DNA of 64,000 nt, from positions 3,534,001 to 3,598,000 of the forward strand of contig NZ_CP007044.2 in assembly GCF_000520015.2 (NCBI RefSeq). The letters are read 5' to 3'. This stretch comes from Chania multitudinisentens RB-25. GTDB taxonomy: Bacteria; Pseudomonadota; Gammaproteobacteria; Enterobacterales; Enterobacteriaceae. The translations under genes were made by a program, and so were the position numbers. The notes beneath the pieces are model-generated. The model was not told where the DNA came from. It saw only the letters and a program-made list of their open reading frames with translations, and ran no database searches. Positions 33,100 through 41,806 of the stretch are shown here, one piece after another. Position 1 is the stretch's first letter. Every line of letters begins with the position of its first letter.

Positions 33100-34734
33100 A
33101 TGGCGATAAGAAAAATTCAGCAGGGTTTTCGTTTGGGGCTTTGTGCCACAGTAATCGGTGCCTGTATGAGCAATGTGATGGCCGCTCAGGTTCCTTCTGG
33201 TAGCGTGTTGGCCGAGAAGCAGGAAATTGTTCGCCATATCAAAGATGAGCCTGCTTCTTTGGACCCGATCAAAGCGGTGGGGTTGCCAGAAGCCCAGGTG
33301 GCGCGCGATTTGTTTGAGGGGCTGGTGAATCAGGACGCTTATGGCAAGGTGATTCCTGGTGTCGCCACCCGCTGGCAGACCACGGATAACCAGATCTATT
33401 TGTTTACGCTGCGCAAAGATGCGCGTTGGTCAAATGGTGACCCTGTCACGGCAAAAGACTTCGTTTACAGCTGGCAACGGTTAGTTGATCCGAAAAGCCA
33501 GTCACCATTTGCCTGGTTTGCTCAGTTGGCTGGTATCCAGAATGCGGATGAAATCATTGCTGGCAAATTGCCTGTCGATAAACTTGGCGTAACGGCGGTG
33601 GACGATCACACACTGAAAGTGCGATTGAATAAGCCGGTGCCGTATTTTGTCAGCTTGACCGCCAACTTTAGTTTGTTCCCGGTGCCAAAAGCCACCGTTG
33701 AAAAGTTTGGTAATGATTGGACCAAAGTGGGCAATCTGGTCGGTAATGGGGCTTTCAAACTGCAAGATCGGGTAGTGAACGAGAAACTGGTATTAGTACC
33801 GAACGAAAAGTATTGGGATCATGCCAAGACCGTATTAACGAAAGTCACCTTCGTTCCTATTAATCAGGAATCCAATGCTACCAAGCGTTATCTGGCTGGC
33901 GACATTGATATTACTGAATCTTTCCCGAAAAACATGTATCAAAAGTTGTTGAAGGATATTCCGGGCCAAGTGTACACCCCGGATCAACTGGGTACTTATT
34001 ATTACGCTTTCAATACGCAACGCGCGCCAACCAACGATGAACGAGTGCGTAAGGCGCTGTCGTATGCCATCGATCGTAAAATTATTGCTGAGAAAGTGTT
34101 GGGTACCGGTGAGAAGCCAGCCTATCACTTTACCCCGGATGTCACTGCGGGTTTCCAACCAGAAACCAACCTGTTACAGCAACAGTCCCAAGAAGAATTG
34201 GATGTTCAAGCGAAGGCACTGATGCAGGCGGCGGGTTATGGCCCAAATAACCCACTGACTTTGACACTGCTGTATAACACCTCAGAAAGCCATCAGAAGA
34301 TTGCCATTGCCGTTGCATCAATGTGGAAGAAAAAACTGGGGGTAAATGTCAAACTGCAAAATCAGGAATGGAAAACCTACCTTGATAGCCGTAATACGGG
34401 CAATTTCGATGTCGTGCGTGCTTCTTGGGTAGGAGATTATAACGAAGCGTCCACCTTCCTTTCGCTGCTGACGTCTACGCATAGCGGCAATATCGCCAAA
34501 TTCAAAAGCCCTGAATATGATCGTCTGTTGGCCGAAGCCAGCCGCGAGACGAATCCGGCAGCATTGAGCAATGATTATAATAAGGCGGAACAGATGATTG
34601 TCGCGCAGGCACCGATTGCGCCGATCTATCAATATACGAATGGGCGTTTGATCAAACCTTGGGTGAAAGGCTACCCGAGCACTAACCCGGAAGACGTGGC
34701 TTATAGCCAGGAAATGTACATTTTGCAGCACTGA
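33100..34734 (+). CDS. mppA: Periplasmic murein peptide-binding protein MppA
   Basis: 544 residues from the ATG at 33100 (MAIRKIQQG), which gives a clean signal peptide ending VMA/AQVPSG. Earlier in-frame ATGs at 33019 and 33076 would extend it with an unlikely tail. Family 5 solute-binding protein, strikingly close to E. coli MppA (537 aa), with conserved VLAEKQEIVRHIKDEPASLDP and SFPKNMYQKLLKDIPGQVYTP blocks. It binds L-Ala-gamma-D-Glu-mDap in the periplasm and delivers it to the OppBCDF permease. With MpaA and YcjG it completes the murein tripeptide recycling route. OppA is the nearest alternative but the murein-specific neighbours favour MppA. Confidence 0.93.
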   Translation: MAIRKIQQGFRLGLCATVIGACMSNVMAAQVPSGSVLAEKQEIVRHIKDEPASLDPIKAVGLPEAQVARDLFEGLVNQDAYGKVIPGVATRWQTTDNQIYLFTLRKDARWSNGDPVTAKDFVYSWQRLVDPKSQSPFAWFAQLAGIQNADEIIAGKLPVDKLGVTAVDDHTLKVRLNKPVPYFVSLTANFSLFPVPKATVEKFGNDWTKVGNLVGNGAFKLQDRVVNEKLVLVPNEKYWDHAKTVLTKVTFVPINQESNATKRYLAGDIDITESFPKNMYQKLLKDIPGQVYTPDQLGTYYYAFNTQRAPTNDERVRKALSYAIDRKIIAEKVLGTGEKPAYHFTPDVTAGFQPETNLLQQQSQEELDVQAKALMQAAGYGPNNPLTLTLLYNTSESHQKIAIAVASMWKKKLGVNVKLQNQEWKTYLDSRNTGNFDVVRASWVGDYNEASTFLSLLTSTHSGNIAKFKSPEYDRLLAEASRETNPAALSNDYNKAEQMIVAQAPIAPIYQYTNGRLIKPWVKGYPSTNPEDVAYSQEMYILQH

Positions 34735-34774
34735 TTTTCAGGTTTTTGATCAATCAGAGCCCTGCTGGTGTGGA

Positions 34775-34821
34775 CTGCACCCCAAAAGTTAGACACCCAA
34801 CTGAGTAAGGTGCAGTTTTTT
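34775..34821 (+). terminator. Terminator-like structure after mppA, possibly an IS3-family end remnant
   Basis: CTGCACC (34775-34781) pairs with GGTGCAG (34809-34815), followed by T6. It begins 40 bases after the mppA stop. The left arm sits in TGGACTGCACCCCAAAAG, which resembles terminal repeats of IS3-family elements. No transposase is present, so this is a remnant or coincidence. Confidence 0.45.
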
Positions 34822-34917
34822 ATAAAAAGACGGCTTAAAGTTGAACAGTGAGGAAATAACGGTCTAGCATTTACTGTTAGAGTTTTTATACAACGGTCAG
34901 ACAGCGAGGATTATTGA

Positions 34918-35901
34918 ATGGATGTCATTGAGGGGCGTGACCTACAGGTGCCTGATGCGGTTTATGCGTATCAACTCGACGGCAAAGGAGGAATAACGCC
35001 GATTGACTATGAAAATAAAATCACCCGCGATGAGCCTTGCTGGTTGCATCTTGATTATGCCCATTCGACGAGCGCTGAATGGCTGGCAACGACACCGTTA
35101 TTGCCTGATGTGGTAAGAGAAGCGCTATCTGGTGAAAGCACGCGCCCGCGTGTTAGCCGTTTGGGTGATGGCACTATGATTACGCTGCGTGGAATTAATT
35201 TCAATGTTGATTCCAGGCCCGATCAGTTGGTCACGTTCCGGGTGTATATGACTGATAAACTGATTATTTCAACCCGGCATCGCAAAGTGTATTCCATTGA
35301 TGAAATGGTTAATGAACTGCAAAGCGGTACAGGGCCAACCGGTAGCGGAGGCTGGCTGGTAGATATAGCCGATGCCTTGACCAACCACACCAGCGAATTT
35401 ATTGAAGAGTTGCACGATAAGATTATTGATCTGGAAGATGCGTTGTTGGAACAACGCGTCCCAGAGCGTGGGCAATTGGCGTTAATGCGCAAACAGTTGA
35501 TTGTTTTGCGCCGCTACATGACGCCACAGCGTGACGTATTCGCGCGCCTGGCCAGCGAACGTTTGGTGTGGATGAGTGATGACGATCGCCGCCGTATGCA
35601 GGAGATTGCAGATCGTCTGGGGCGTGGGCTGGATGACTTGGATGGCAGTATCGCCCGCACGGCAATATTGTCTGATGAAATCACCACTGTGATGGCCGAT
35701 GCCATGAACCGCCGCACGTACACCATGTCGTTAATGGCGATGGTATTCCTGCCAAGCACTTTCCTGACAGGGCTATTTGGTGTGAACCTGGGGGGGATAC
35801 CTGGCAGCGGTAGCCCGGTGGCTTTTGCCTCTTTTTGTTTCATGCTGATGGCGTTGGTTGCTGGCGTAGCCTGGTGGCTGAGGCGCAGCCGCTGGTTATA
35901 A
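34918..35901 (+). CDS. zntB: Zinc transport protein ZntB
   Basis: 327 residues, the exact length of E. coli ZntB, CorA metal ion transporter family. Large cytoplasmic domain followed by two C-terminal membrane helices; the family motif GxN is GVNLGGIPG between them near residue 287. It moves zinc (and other divalent ions) across the inner membrane; both efflux and proton-coupled uptake have been proposed. The ATG follows GAGGATTATTGA. As in E. coli it is followed by the small RNA gene fnrS. Confidence 0.95.
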   Translation: MDVIEGRDLQVPDAVYAYQLDGKGGITPIDYENKITRDEPCWLHLDYAHSTSAEWLATTPLLPDVVREALSGESTRPRVSRLGDGTMITLRGINFNVDSRPDQLVTFRVYMTDKLIISTRHRKVYSIDEMVNELQSGTGPTGSGGWLVDIADALTNHTSEFIEELHDKIIDLEDALLEQRVPERGQLALMRKQLIVLRRYMTPQRDVFARLASERLVWMSDDDRRRMQEIADRLGRGLDDLDGSIARTAILSDEITTVMADAMNRRTYTMSLMAMVFLPSTFLTGLFGVNLGGIPGSGSPVAFASFCFMLMALVAGVAWWLRRSRWL

Positions 35902-35929
35902 CGTAAATAGTGATAAAACACGGTTAAAG

Positions 35930-35943
35930 TTGAGCAATATCAA
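35930..35943 (+). promoter_or_regulatory. FNR site of fnrS
   Basis: TTGAG-CAAT-ATCAA matches the FNR consensus TTGAT-N4-ATCAA at 9 of 10 positions. Its centre is about 42 bases before the predicted fnrS transcription start, the classic class II activating position. Confidence 0.8.
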
Positions 35944-35978
35944 CATTTGTTGACGAAAAGTGCGGCATGATTTCTCTC

Positions 35979-36102
35979 GCAGGTGAATGCAACGTCAAGC
36001 GATGGGCGTTGCGCTCCATAATTGTCTTACTTTCTAACATTTAGAATTACTGCATAGCACATTTGATTCATACAATGCCGGTCTGATCACCGGCATTTTT
36101 TT
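35979..36102 (+). ncRNA. fnrS: FnrS anaerobically induced small RNA
   Basis: About 124 bases. The first 45 bases, starting GCAGGTGAATGCAACG and including the AAGCGATGGGCGTTGCGC hairpin region, are essentially those of E. coli FnrS. The central GAATTACTGCATAGCACA block is also conserved, and the RNA ends in a rho-independent terminator (AATGCCGGT/ACCGGCATT, 36074-36097, with a T-run to 36102). The start is set by homology. FnrS is an Hfq-dependent RNA made under anaerobic control of FNR that represses aerobic-metabolism mRNAs such as sodB and others. Location after zntB matches E. coli. The terminator stem sequence differs, as expected for a compensating hairpin. Confidence 0.93.
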
Positions 36103-36197
36103 GTGTATTTGTTTTCTGTAGTTTTCTCATCGGGATGAAATAGACTAGGCGATGGAGCGAATAACAATATCGTAGTTGCTTAAAACCCAGGGTATTT

Positions 36198-36596
36198 TTA
36201 CGCCGCGCTTTCATCCCAGAAGCTGGCTTCTATTTTATGCCCGTCCAGATCGCGGACAAAACAACCGTAATACGCTGCCCCATAGTGTGGCCGTGAACCT
36301 GGAGCCCCTTCATCCCTGGCACCCGCGGCGATAGCTCGTTGATAAAACTCATCAACCTGTTGCTTGCTGGTGGCAAAAAAACCGATGTGTACCCCATTGG
36401 CGCTTCCAGCGGCTTTGCCGTCTATCGGTATTTGCAACCAGAACTCAGGGTATTTACGGCCATAACCAATGGCCCCTGGGTGTTCCATGACGCGCTGGCA
36501 ATCTAACGCCCCCAGGATCTGGTCGTAAAATTGCGCAGCGGCATCAAAATTATTGGTTCCCACTGAGACGTGAGACAAGCAAGGGGTAATATTCAT
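36198..36596 (-). CDS. VOC (glyoxalase/bleomycin-resistance) family protein behind a LexA box
   Basis: 132 residues, a single vicinal-oxygen-chelate domain: MNITPCLSHVSVGTNNFDAA begins the first beta-alpha-beta-beta-beta unit, and the second ends in VRDLDGHKIEASFW. Candidate metal ligands are His9, His71 (NGVHIGFF) and Glu123 (KIEASF). VOC proteins include glyoxalases, dioxygenases and drug-binding resistance proteins; the substrate cannot be told. AGAGG precedes the ATG. Twenty bases upstream lies a strong LexA box, so the gene is probably SOS-induced. It is downstream of ttcA on the same strand but separated by a hairpin. Confidence 0.88.
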   Translation of the reverse strand: MNITPCLSHVSVGTNNFDAAAQFYDQILGALDCQRVMEHPGAIGYGRKYPEFWLQIPIDGKAAGSANGVHIGFFATSKQQVDEFYQRAIAAGARDEGAPGSRPHYGAAYYGCFVRDLDGHKIEASFWDESAA

Positions 36597-36605
36597 GGTC
36601 AGCCT

Positions 36606-36645
36606 CTTTATATTTTACTGTATAAATTAACAGTAAAATATAAAG
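36606..36645 (-). promoter_or_regulatory. LexA (SOS) box in a 16-bp perfect inverted repeat upstream of the VOC gene
   Basis: The core TACTGTATAAATTAACAGTA (36616-36635) matches the LexA consensus TACTG(TA)5CAGTA at 17 of 20 positions, including the invariant CTGT-N8-ACAG. The palindrome continues outward to a perfect 16-bp inverted repeat (36606-36621 with 36630-36645). The inner edge is 20 bases from the VOC ATG, so LexA would cover the promoter and start of transcription. Confidence 0.8.
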
Positions 36646-36716
36646 GAGTTGCTGTCAGGTATTTTATGCGTGAATTGTGAACAGGATCGAAAATTGAGGG
36701 GGGAATAGAATAGGGG

Positions 36717-36736
36717 CCGCCTGCGATAACAGGCGG
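36717..36736 (-). terminator. Hairpin after ttcA
   Basis: CCGCCTG/CAGGCGG with a 6-base loop, 12 bases beyond the ttcA stop on the minus strand. U-tract is poor. Confidence 0.45.
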
Positions 36737-36747
36737 ATTCAGGAAGA

Positions 36748-37674
36748 TTATTTAATTTCCAGCACGTTCAGGCGCTCAAACGCGGGTGCCTGGTTTTCAT
36801 CCGCTTCTTCCGGCTGCCAACCTGTGGGGTGCAGCGGAATATCTTCTCGATCAAATGCCAGGTCGCCGCCGTCAACGATTTCACTACCGTGATGAATATC
36901 TTTAAAATCAAATAAGTGGGTGTCACACAGATGTGAGGGCACCACGTTTTGCATAGCGCTGAACATGGTTTCGAGGCGGCCTGGATAGCGTTTATCCCAA
37001 TCACGCAACATCTCGCCAATCACCTGACGCTGCAAGTTGGGCTGTGAGCCACATAAATTGCATGGGATAATCGGGAAGGCTTTAGCAACAGCAAAACGCT
37101 CAATGTCTTTCTCACGGCAATAAGCCAGCGGGCGGATTACGATGTGTTTGCCATCGTCACTCATCAACTTGGGTGGCATCCCTTTCAGTTTGCCGCCGTA
37201 AAACATGTTGAGGAACAATGTTTGCAGAATATCGTCACGGTGGTGGCCCAGAGCAATTTTGGTTGCCCCCAGTTCAGTGGCGGTACGGTAGAGAATGCCA
37301 CGGCGCAGGCGTGAACATAAGGAACAGGTGGTTTTACCTTCTGGGATCTTCTCTTTGACGATGCCATAGGTATTTTCTTCAACGATTTGGTATTCCACGC
37401 CCAGGTTTTCCAGATATTCAGGCAGAATATGCTCTGGGAAACCAGGTTGCTTCTGATCAAGGTTAACCGCAATCAGAGAGAAGCTCACTGGAGCACTTTG
37501 TTGCAGATTACGCAAGATTTCCAGCATGGTGTAACTGTCTTTACCACCAGACAGGCAGACCATAATACGGTCACCGTCTTCAATCATGTTGAAGTCCGCG
37601 ATGGCCTCTCCCACGTTGCGGCGCAAGCGTTTTTGCAATTTATTTAAATTGTATTGATCTTTTTGGTTTACCAC
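36748..37674 (-). CDS. ttcA: tRNA 2-thiocytidine(32) synthetase TtcA
   Basis: 308 residues (311 in E. coli). It adds sulfur to cytidine 32 of certain tRNAs, using ATP and a [4Fe-4S] cluster. The PP-loop is SGGKDS (residues 42-47); Cys117 and Cys120 (TTCSLCSRLRRG) are the paired ligands and IPCNLCGSQPNLQ (Cys205, Cys208) is also conserved. Follows ZntB/fnrS in gene order as in E. coli. The ATG at 37674 gives MVNQKDQYNLNKLQKRLRRN, slightly shorter than E. coli. Confidence 0.96.
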   Translation of the reverse strand: MVNQKDQYNLNKLQKRLRRNVGEAIADFNMIEDGDRIMVCLSGGKDSYTMLEILRNLQQSAPVSFSLIAVNLDQKQPGFPEHILPEYLENLGVEYQIVEENTYGIVKEKIPEGKTTCSLCSRLRRGILYRTATELGATKIALGHHRDDILQTLFLNMFYGGKLKGMPPKLMSDDGKHIVIRPLAYCREKDIERFAVAKAFPIIPCNLCGSQPNLQRQVIGEMLRDWDKRYPGRLETMFSAMQNVVPSHLCDTHLFDFKDIHHGSEIVDGGDLAFDREDIPLHPTGWQPEEADENQAPAFERLNVLEIK

Positions 37675-37933
37675 GTGTTTCTCTTACATGTGAAGTGTCT
37701 GTATTCGCAATAATTCGAGTTACAGGAAGGCAGCCAGCGCACATGCAACTTGAAATATGACGAATATAAGGGCTATGCGCTGTATGGTACGGATTACAGC
37801 GCTGAATACCAGAATGTTTTGTGTCAGGAAACGTTTTTTTCTATCAAGGCTGCACCAGCCAGCGTGGTCACTTAGCTGGCCGGTGCAGATATTGTGGCAA
37901 TATCCACGAGAAGGTAGTGAGGTTGTTATTGGC

Positions 37934-39592
37934 TTAGAATGCGTTCACCAGGGATCTTCTGTCAGCTGGCACCCGCGGATTCCCCCCTTCAGTACAGACT
38001 TTTTTACCAGAACATTGTGAATATTTGCTTTCAAAAGCGGCAATCTCTTGTTCCAGTTGCCATTGCAACCGAGCTTTGGGATTGGCTTGTATAAAGGCGG
38101 TACAAGTGGCCGACGCCGTGTTGCTACAGACATTTTTCCGGGTAAAGGATTTGCCGTTTACCCACAGACTGTCTCCTTCGATAAAGGCGTGTTCGAGACT
38201 GGCGCGTGCCATTTTTTTGAGTTCAGGGTAGGTCACGCCAATGTGTTCTACTGCCTGTTGGTACTCTTGGGAAATTGTACTGCGGCTAACGCCTGCATCA
38301 TCGGTGGCGAGTGCAACAGGCACCCCGTACTGCAAATAGGTTCTGAGTGGGCTGCTTTTTCCTTGGACACCAAGAATCGTTTTATTACTTGATAAACAAA
38401 TTTCAACTAAAACGTTGCGATCTGACATCTCTTTCAAGATCGCATAGGGATTATCTTCATTCATGATATCTACGCCGTGGCCAATACGTTCTGCGTGGCC
38501 AATGCGCACGGAATCGGCGATATGATGGCGCAATGATTCCGGTGGTGATAAACCCGGGACCAGTTCCCCAGCATGCAAACTGATATGGCCGATAGGGTAA
38601 ATGCTGCGCAGATAGTTGAGCATCCGCATTTGTTCGTCAAAATTTTGGAGTGCTGCGGTACTGTCTTCCGGTTGCACAAGATTGAGGCCGACAAAACGGT
38701 GATCCGCTTTTGCCAACTCGAAAGCCATAACCATTTGTGCAAATACCTGTGGTAAAGGCGAGCCACGGCTTATCTGGACGAGATAACGGGTAGTCACAGC
38801 GCAACCGGCAGGCTGGGGTTTTGTGTCATCGCTATTACAGGCCAAAATTTTACGCTCATTCTTTTCTATGTCATCAAAGCGGGCTTTTGTCTGGCTGACG
38901 ATTTCCGCGATACTGGGGGGAGCATTTGCGGTATTGGGCTGATAACTGAGCAGGTTTTTTAACTGGAGAGCCAGATCGGGTGACCAATTGAGCGTTTTTC
39001 CCACTGCTTGGGAGTCGCCGTTATCCGGTGTCAGCATTAATTCCAGATAATTCAGTTTTTCATGTTCGGAGCGCGCAGCTACTTCAGCGAGCATATCTGG
39101 CGTGCGTGAACCTGATACGGCAGAATATTTACCAAATACGGAAAAAAAGTGATCGTGACCACTTTGATTAGAGTATTCGCTATTTCTCATTGACCAGGTA
39201 TCTATTAATCGACCATAATGAGAACCATCCGCTGCCAGAGCGCTTTTCAATAAAGGATTCTCGGTGTTGCAACCTTGCTCAGAGGCAAATATTTTCAGTG
39301 ACTTAGGATCAAGGCACAGTTTATCTTTGATGGCCCAATCAATATAAGATTCTGCAAATATTGCTCCAGATAAATGGTTGTGCAGATCGCCTCCTTTGGG
39401 CATTTCTCTCAGAAAGGCAATGAGAAGATTAGGATCTGATTTAATGTGATTGAATGTTTGAGCCGTTTCCAACTCATTTTTATTGTTTACTGTAGGTGCG
39501 GCGGAAAGATAAGGTATGGATAACGAAGCGAAAAGTAGCAAAACGGACAGCATGCTGCGGCATTTTATGTTGCCGAGTAACGGTAAACTCAT
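37934..39592 (-). CDS. Exported adenosine deaminase-like amidohydrolase
   Basis: 552 residues from the ATG at 39592, preceded by AGAGGATTTCC. A Sec signal peptide (SVLLLFASLSIPYLSA/AP) predicts a periplasmic or secreted enzyme. The metal-dependent amidohydrolase motifs of adenosine deaminase are all present: His71-x-His73 (DLHNHLSGA), HAGE (His340, Glu343), RIGHG (His372) and Asp431-Asp432 (ATDDAG). It is much longer than cytosolic Add (about 330 aa) and resembles the secreted ADGF/CECR1-like branch. Six cysteines in the C-terminal part (for example NVCSNTASATC, QCSGKKVC) could form disulfides. Likely converts extracellular adenosine or deoxyadenosine to inosine; substrate not proven. Not in the E. 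coli gene order at this place. Confidence 0.88.
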   Translation of the reverse strand: MSLPLLGNIKCRSMLSVLLLFASLSIPYLSAAPTVNNKNELETAQTFNHIKSDPNLLIAFLREMPKGGDLHNHLSGAIFAESYIDWAIKDKLCLDPKSLKIFASEQGCNTENPLLKSALAADGSHYGRLIDTWSMRNSEYSNQSGHDHFFSVFGKYSAVSGSRTPDMLAEVAARSEHEKLNYLELMLTPDNGDSQAVGKTLNWSPDLALQLKNLLSYQPNTANAPPSIAEIVSQTKARFDDIEKNERKILACNSDDTKPQPAGCAVTTRYLVQISRGSPLPQVFAQMVMAFELAKADHRFVGLNLVQPEDSTAALQNFDEQMRMLNYLRSIYPIGHISLHAGELVPGLSPPESLRHHIADSVRIGHAERIGHGVDIMNEDNPYAILKEMSDRNVLVEICLSSNKTILGVQGKSSPLRTYLQYGVPVALATDDAGVSRSTISQEYQQAVEHIGVTYPELKKMARASLEHAFIEGDSLWVNGKSFTRKNVCSNTASATCTAFIQANPKARLQWQLEQEIAAFESKYSQCSGKKVCTEGGNPRVPADRRSLVNAF

Positions 39593-40066
39593 GAGGAAAT
39601 CCTCTATCAATAGGAAAGAGTTAAGAGTTCATGTCGCATATAAACTGATTAAAGCATAATTGGACTGTCAAAATGGCTTTCACTTCAAAGTAAATCACTC
39701 CTTAGAATAATGTCAAATTCAGGCCCGGCCTTAAATGTATGCCTCTGTTTGACGGGGGAGAGAACCTATGCTTGCGGGAGGATGCTTCGAAAACATATCA
39801 GAATCAAACCATTATGAGTATTGCCTATTCACAGTTAGCCGATTTCAACAGCGCGATTACTTATCTTTGACTATCAAAAGCCATCACAACCGGACGTTGA
39901 TAGATATCAAAGTAATAAAAAACAGAAACGTTTAAAATTAGAAAGTTAATTATAACTTAATGATAATAATGTTGAGCTATAAAAATATCTATTTGCTAAT
40001 AGTGATTGTAATAATCAATCAATAAAAATGTAAATTAATATTTAAAGTGAAAAGGATGAATGATAA
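39593..40066. other. AT-rich intergenic region between the deaminase and hscC-like genes
   Basis: About 470 bases, divergent promoters for both neighbours. The half near 40000 is very AT-rich. No gene, no strong palindrome and no recognisable operator seen. AAAAGGATGA before 40067 is the ribosome binding site of the Hsp70 gene. Confidence 0.6.
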
Positions 40067-41806
40067 ATGGCAGTAATTGGTATTGACCTGGGGACCACCA
40101 ATAGCCTGGCTGCATTATGGCAAGATAATAAAGTCACTTTAATTCCTAATGCGCTGGGCGATTATCTTACGCCCAGCGTAGTCGGTTTAGATGATGATGG
40201 TGCATTATTGGTTGGCAAAGTCGCTCAAGAAAGACTGATTTCTCATCCTCATTTAACCGCCAGTTGCTTTAAACGACGGATGGGAACCACGGGCAAGATC
40301 GCATTAGGGGAACAGCAGTTTTCTCCCGAAGAACTTTCTTCGATGGTATTACGTAAAATCCGTGAAGACGCGGAGCAATATTTGCAGCAACCCATCACTG
40401 AAGCGATTATCAGTGTTCCGGCTTACTTCAATGATAATCAGCGTAGCGCAACAAAGGCAGCGGCTCAGTTGGCAGGATTATATATTGAACGATTAGTCAA
40501 TGAGCCCTCTGCGGCTGCACTGGCTGCCAGAATGAGCAATACCGGTGAAGATCAAACCTTCTTGGTGTTTGACTTAGGCGGTGGGACGCTGGATGTTTCG
40601 GTGGTGGATTGTTTTGATAACGTTATTGAAATTATTGCCGTAGCGGGGGACAACCACCTTGGCGGGGAAGATTTTGATAACCTGCTGGTAGATTATTTCT
40701 GCCGGCAGAATCAGCTGGTATACAGCACGCTTTCCCCGGCAACCAAAGCCATATTACAAAGTAATGCCGAATTGTGTAAGCAACAGCTGAGTGAACAGCA
40801 GCAAGTGCATATGTTTTTGCGGCTTGAAGATCAAACCTATTCAATATTGTTAACTCAGGAGTTGCTGGCAGAAATTTTCATGCCGTTACTCAAGCGTACC
40901 GAAAAGGTTATTCAACGGGCGCTGGCAGACAGTAATTTTTCGAGTATCGATGATGTACTTATGGTCGGCGGCTCCTCAAAGATGCCAATAGTCCGTGGTT
41001 ATGTAAACCGGCTATTTAGCAAAGCTCCCACGCTAACGCGTTCACCAGATGTCATTATTGCGGAGGGGGCGGGTATTTATGCGGGGATAAAATCCCGTAA
41101 CGGTGAAATCCGCGATATCATGATGACCGACGTTTGCCCTTTCAGTTTAGGCATTGGCGCTAAAAACGATCGTTCCGATCTGCGCGCTCACGTTGCGATG
41201 ATGATTGAACGTAATAGTCTACTGCCTTCCAGTATCTCTAAATATTTCACTACATTGCATGATGGGCAAACCAGCCTGAATATTTCTATTTATCAGGGGG
41301 AAGAGTTTTATGCCGACGAGAATATTTGTTTGGGTGAGCTGAATATGCCGCTTCCTTCAGCACCGGCCGGTGTAGAGGGTGTTGAAGTGCGTTTTTCTTA
41401 CGATATCAACGGCATTTTACAGGTGGAGGTTTCCCATGAAAAAACGCAGGTGCGTAAACAAGTGGTTATCATCGGTGAATATAATACGTTGACAGAGGAA
41501 GATATTCAGCAAAAGCTGGCTGAGCTTGAAAAGATAAAATTGCATCCGGCGCAAGATGAACAAAACCGCTTGTTATCGGCATGGGGTGAACGGCTGTATA
41601 CCGAAAGCTTGGGGGAAGTGCGTGAAAACATTGTTCGCTGTCTGGGGTATTTTAATCAGGCGTTAAACTCACAGCGGCCTCATCGAATTCGTCAGGCTCG
41701 CAAGAAAGTAACGGATTATTTTGAACAGTTAACCCAACAGCATTTTATCGGCAATCGTCAGCCTAGTGATTTTATGCCAGACACCGACCAGGGTGATGAA
41801 GAATGA
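40067..41806 (+). CDS. hscC: Hsp70-family chaperone, HscC type
   Basis: 579 residues (556 in E. coli HscC). The ATPase domain has GIDLGTTNSL (residues 4-13), VFDLGGGTLDVSV, and MVGGSSKMP; the substrate-binding region keeps the HscC-like TDVCPFSLGI and RFSYDINGILQVEV blocks. It lacks the EEVD-type C-terminus of DnaK and ends in an acidic tail. HscC is a specialised Hsp70 reported to work with the J-proteins DjlB/DjlC and not with DnaJ. Here a giant J-domain gene overlaps its stop codon by four bases, so they are translated together. The gene is in a different chromosomal place from E. coli hscC. Confidence 0.88.
   Translation: MAVIGIDLGTTNSLAALWQDNKVTLIPNALGDYLTPSVVGLDDDGALLVGKVAQERLISHPHLTASCFKRRMGTTGKIALGEQQFSPEELSSMVLRKIREDAEQYLQQPITEAIISVPAYFNDNQRSATKAAAQLAGLYIERLVNEPSAAALAARMSNTGEDQTFLVFDLGGGTLDVSVVDCFDNVIEIIAVAGDNHLGGEDFDNLLVDYFCRQNQLVYSTLSPATKAILQSNAELCKQQLSEQQQVHMFLRLEDQTYSILLTQELLAEIFMPLLKRTEKVIQRALADSNFSSIDDVLMVGGSSKMPIVRGYVNRLFSKAPTLTRSPDVIIAEGAGIYAGIKSRNGEIRDIMMTDVCPFSLGIGAKNDRSDLRAHVAMMIERNSLLPSSISKYFTTLHDGQTSLNISIYQGEEFYADENICLGELNMPLPSAPAGVEGVEVRFSYDINGILQVEVSHEKTQVRKQVVIIGEYNTLTEEDIQQKLAELEKIKLHPAQDEQNRLLSAWGERLYTESLGEVRENIVRCLGYFNQALNSQRPHRIRQARKKVTDYFEQLTQQHFIGNRQPSDFMPDTDQGDEE

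Noticed and set aside
37934..39592. RADAR-type anti-phage deaminase
   Set aside because: The protein has a signal peptide and no adjacent RdrA-like ATPase, so an intracellular ATP/RNA-editing defence role is unlikely.
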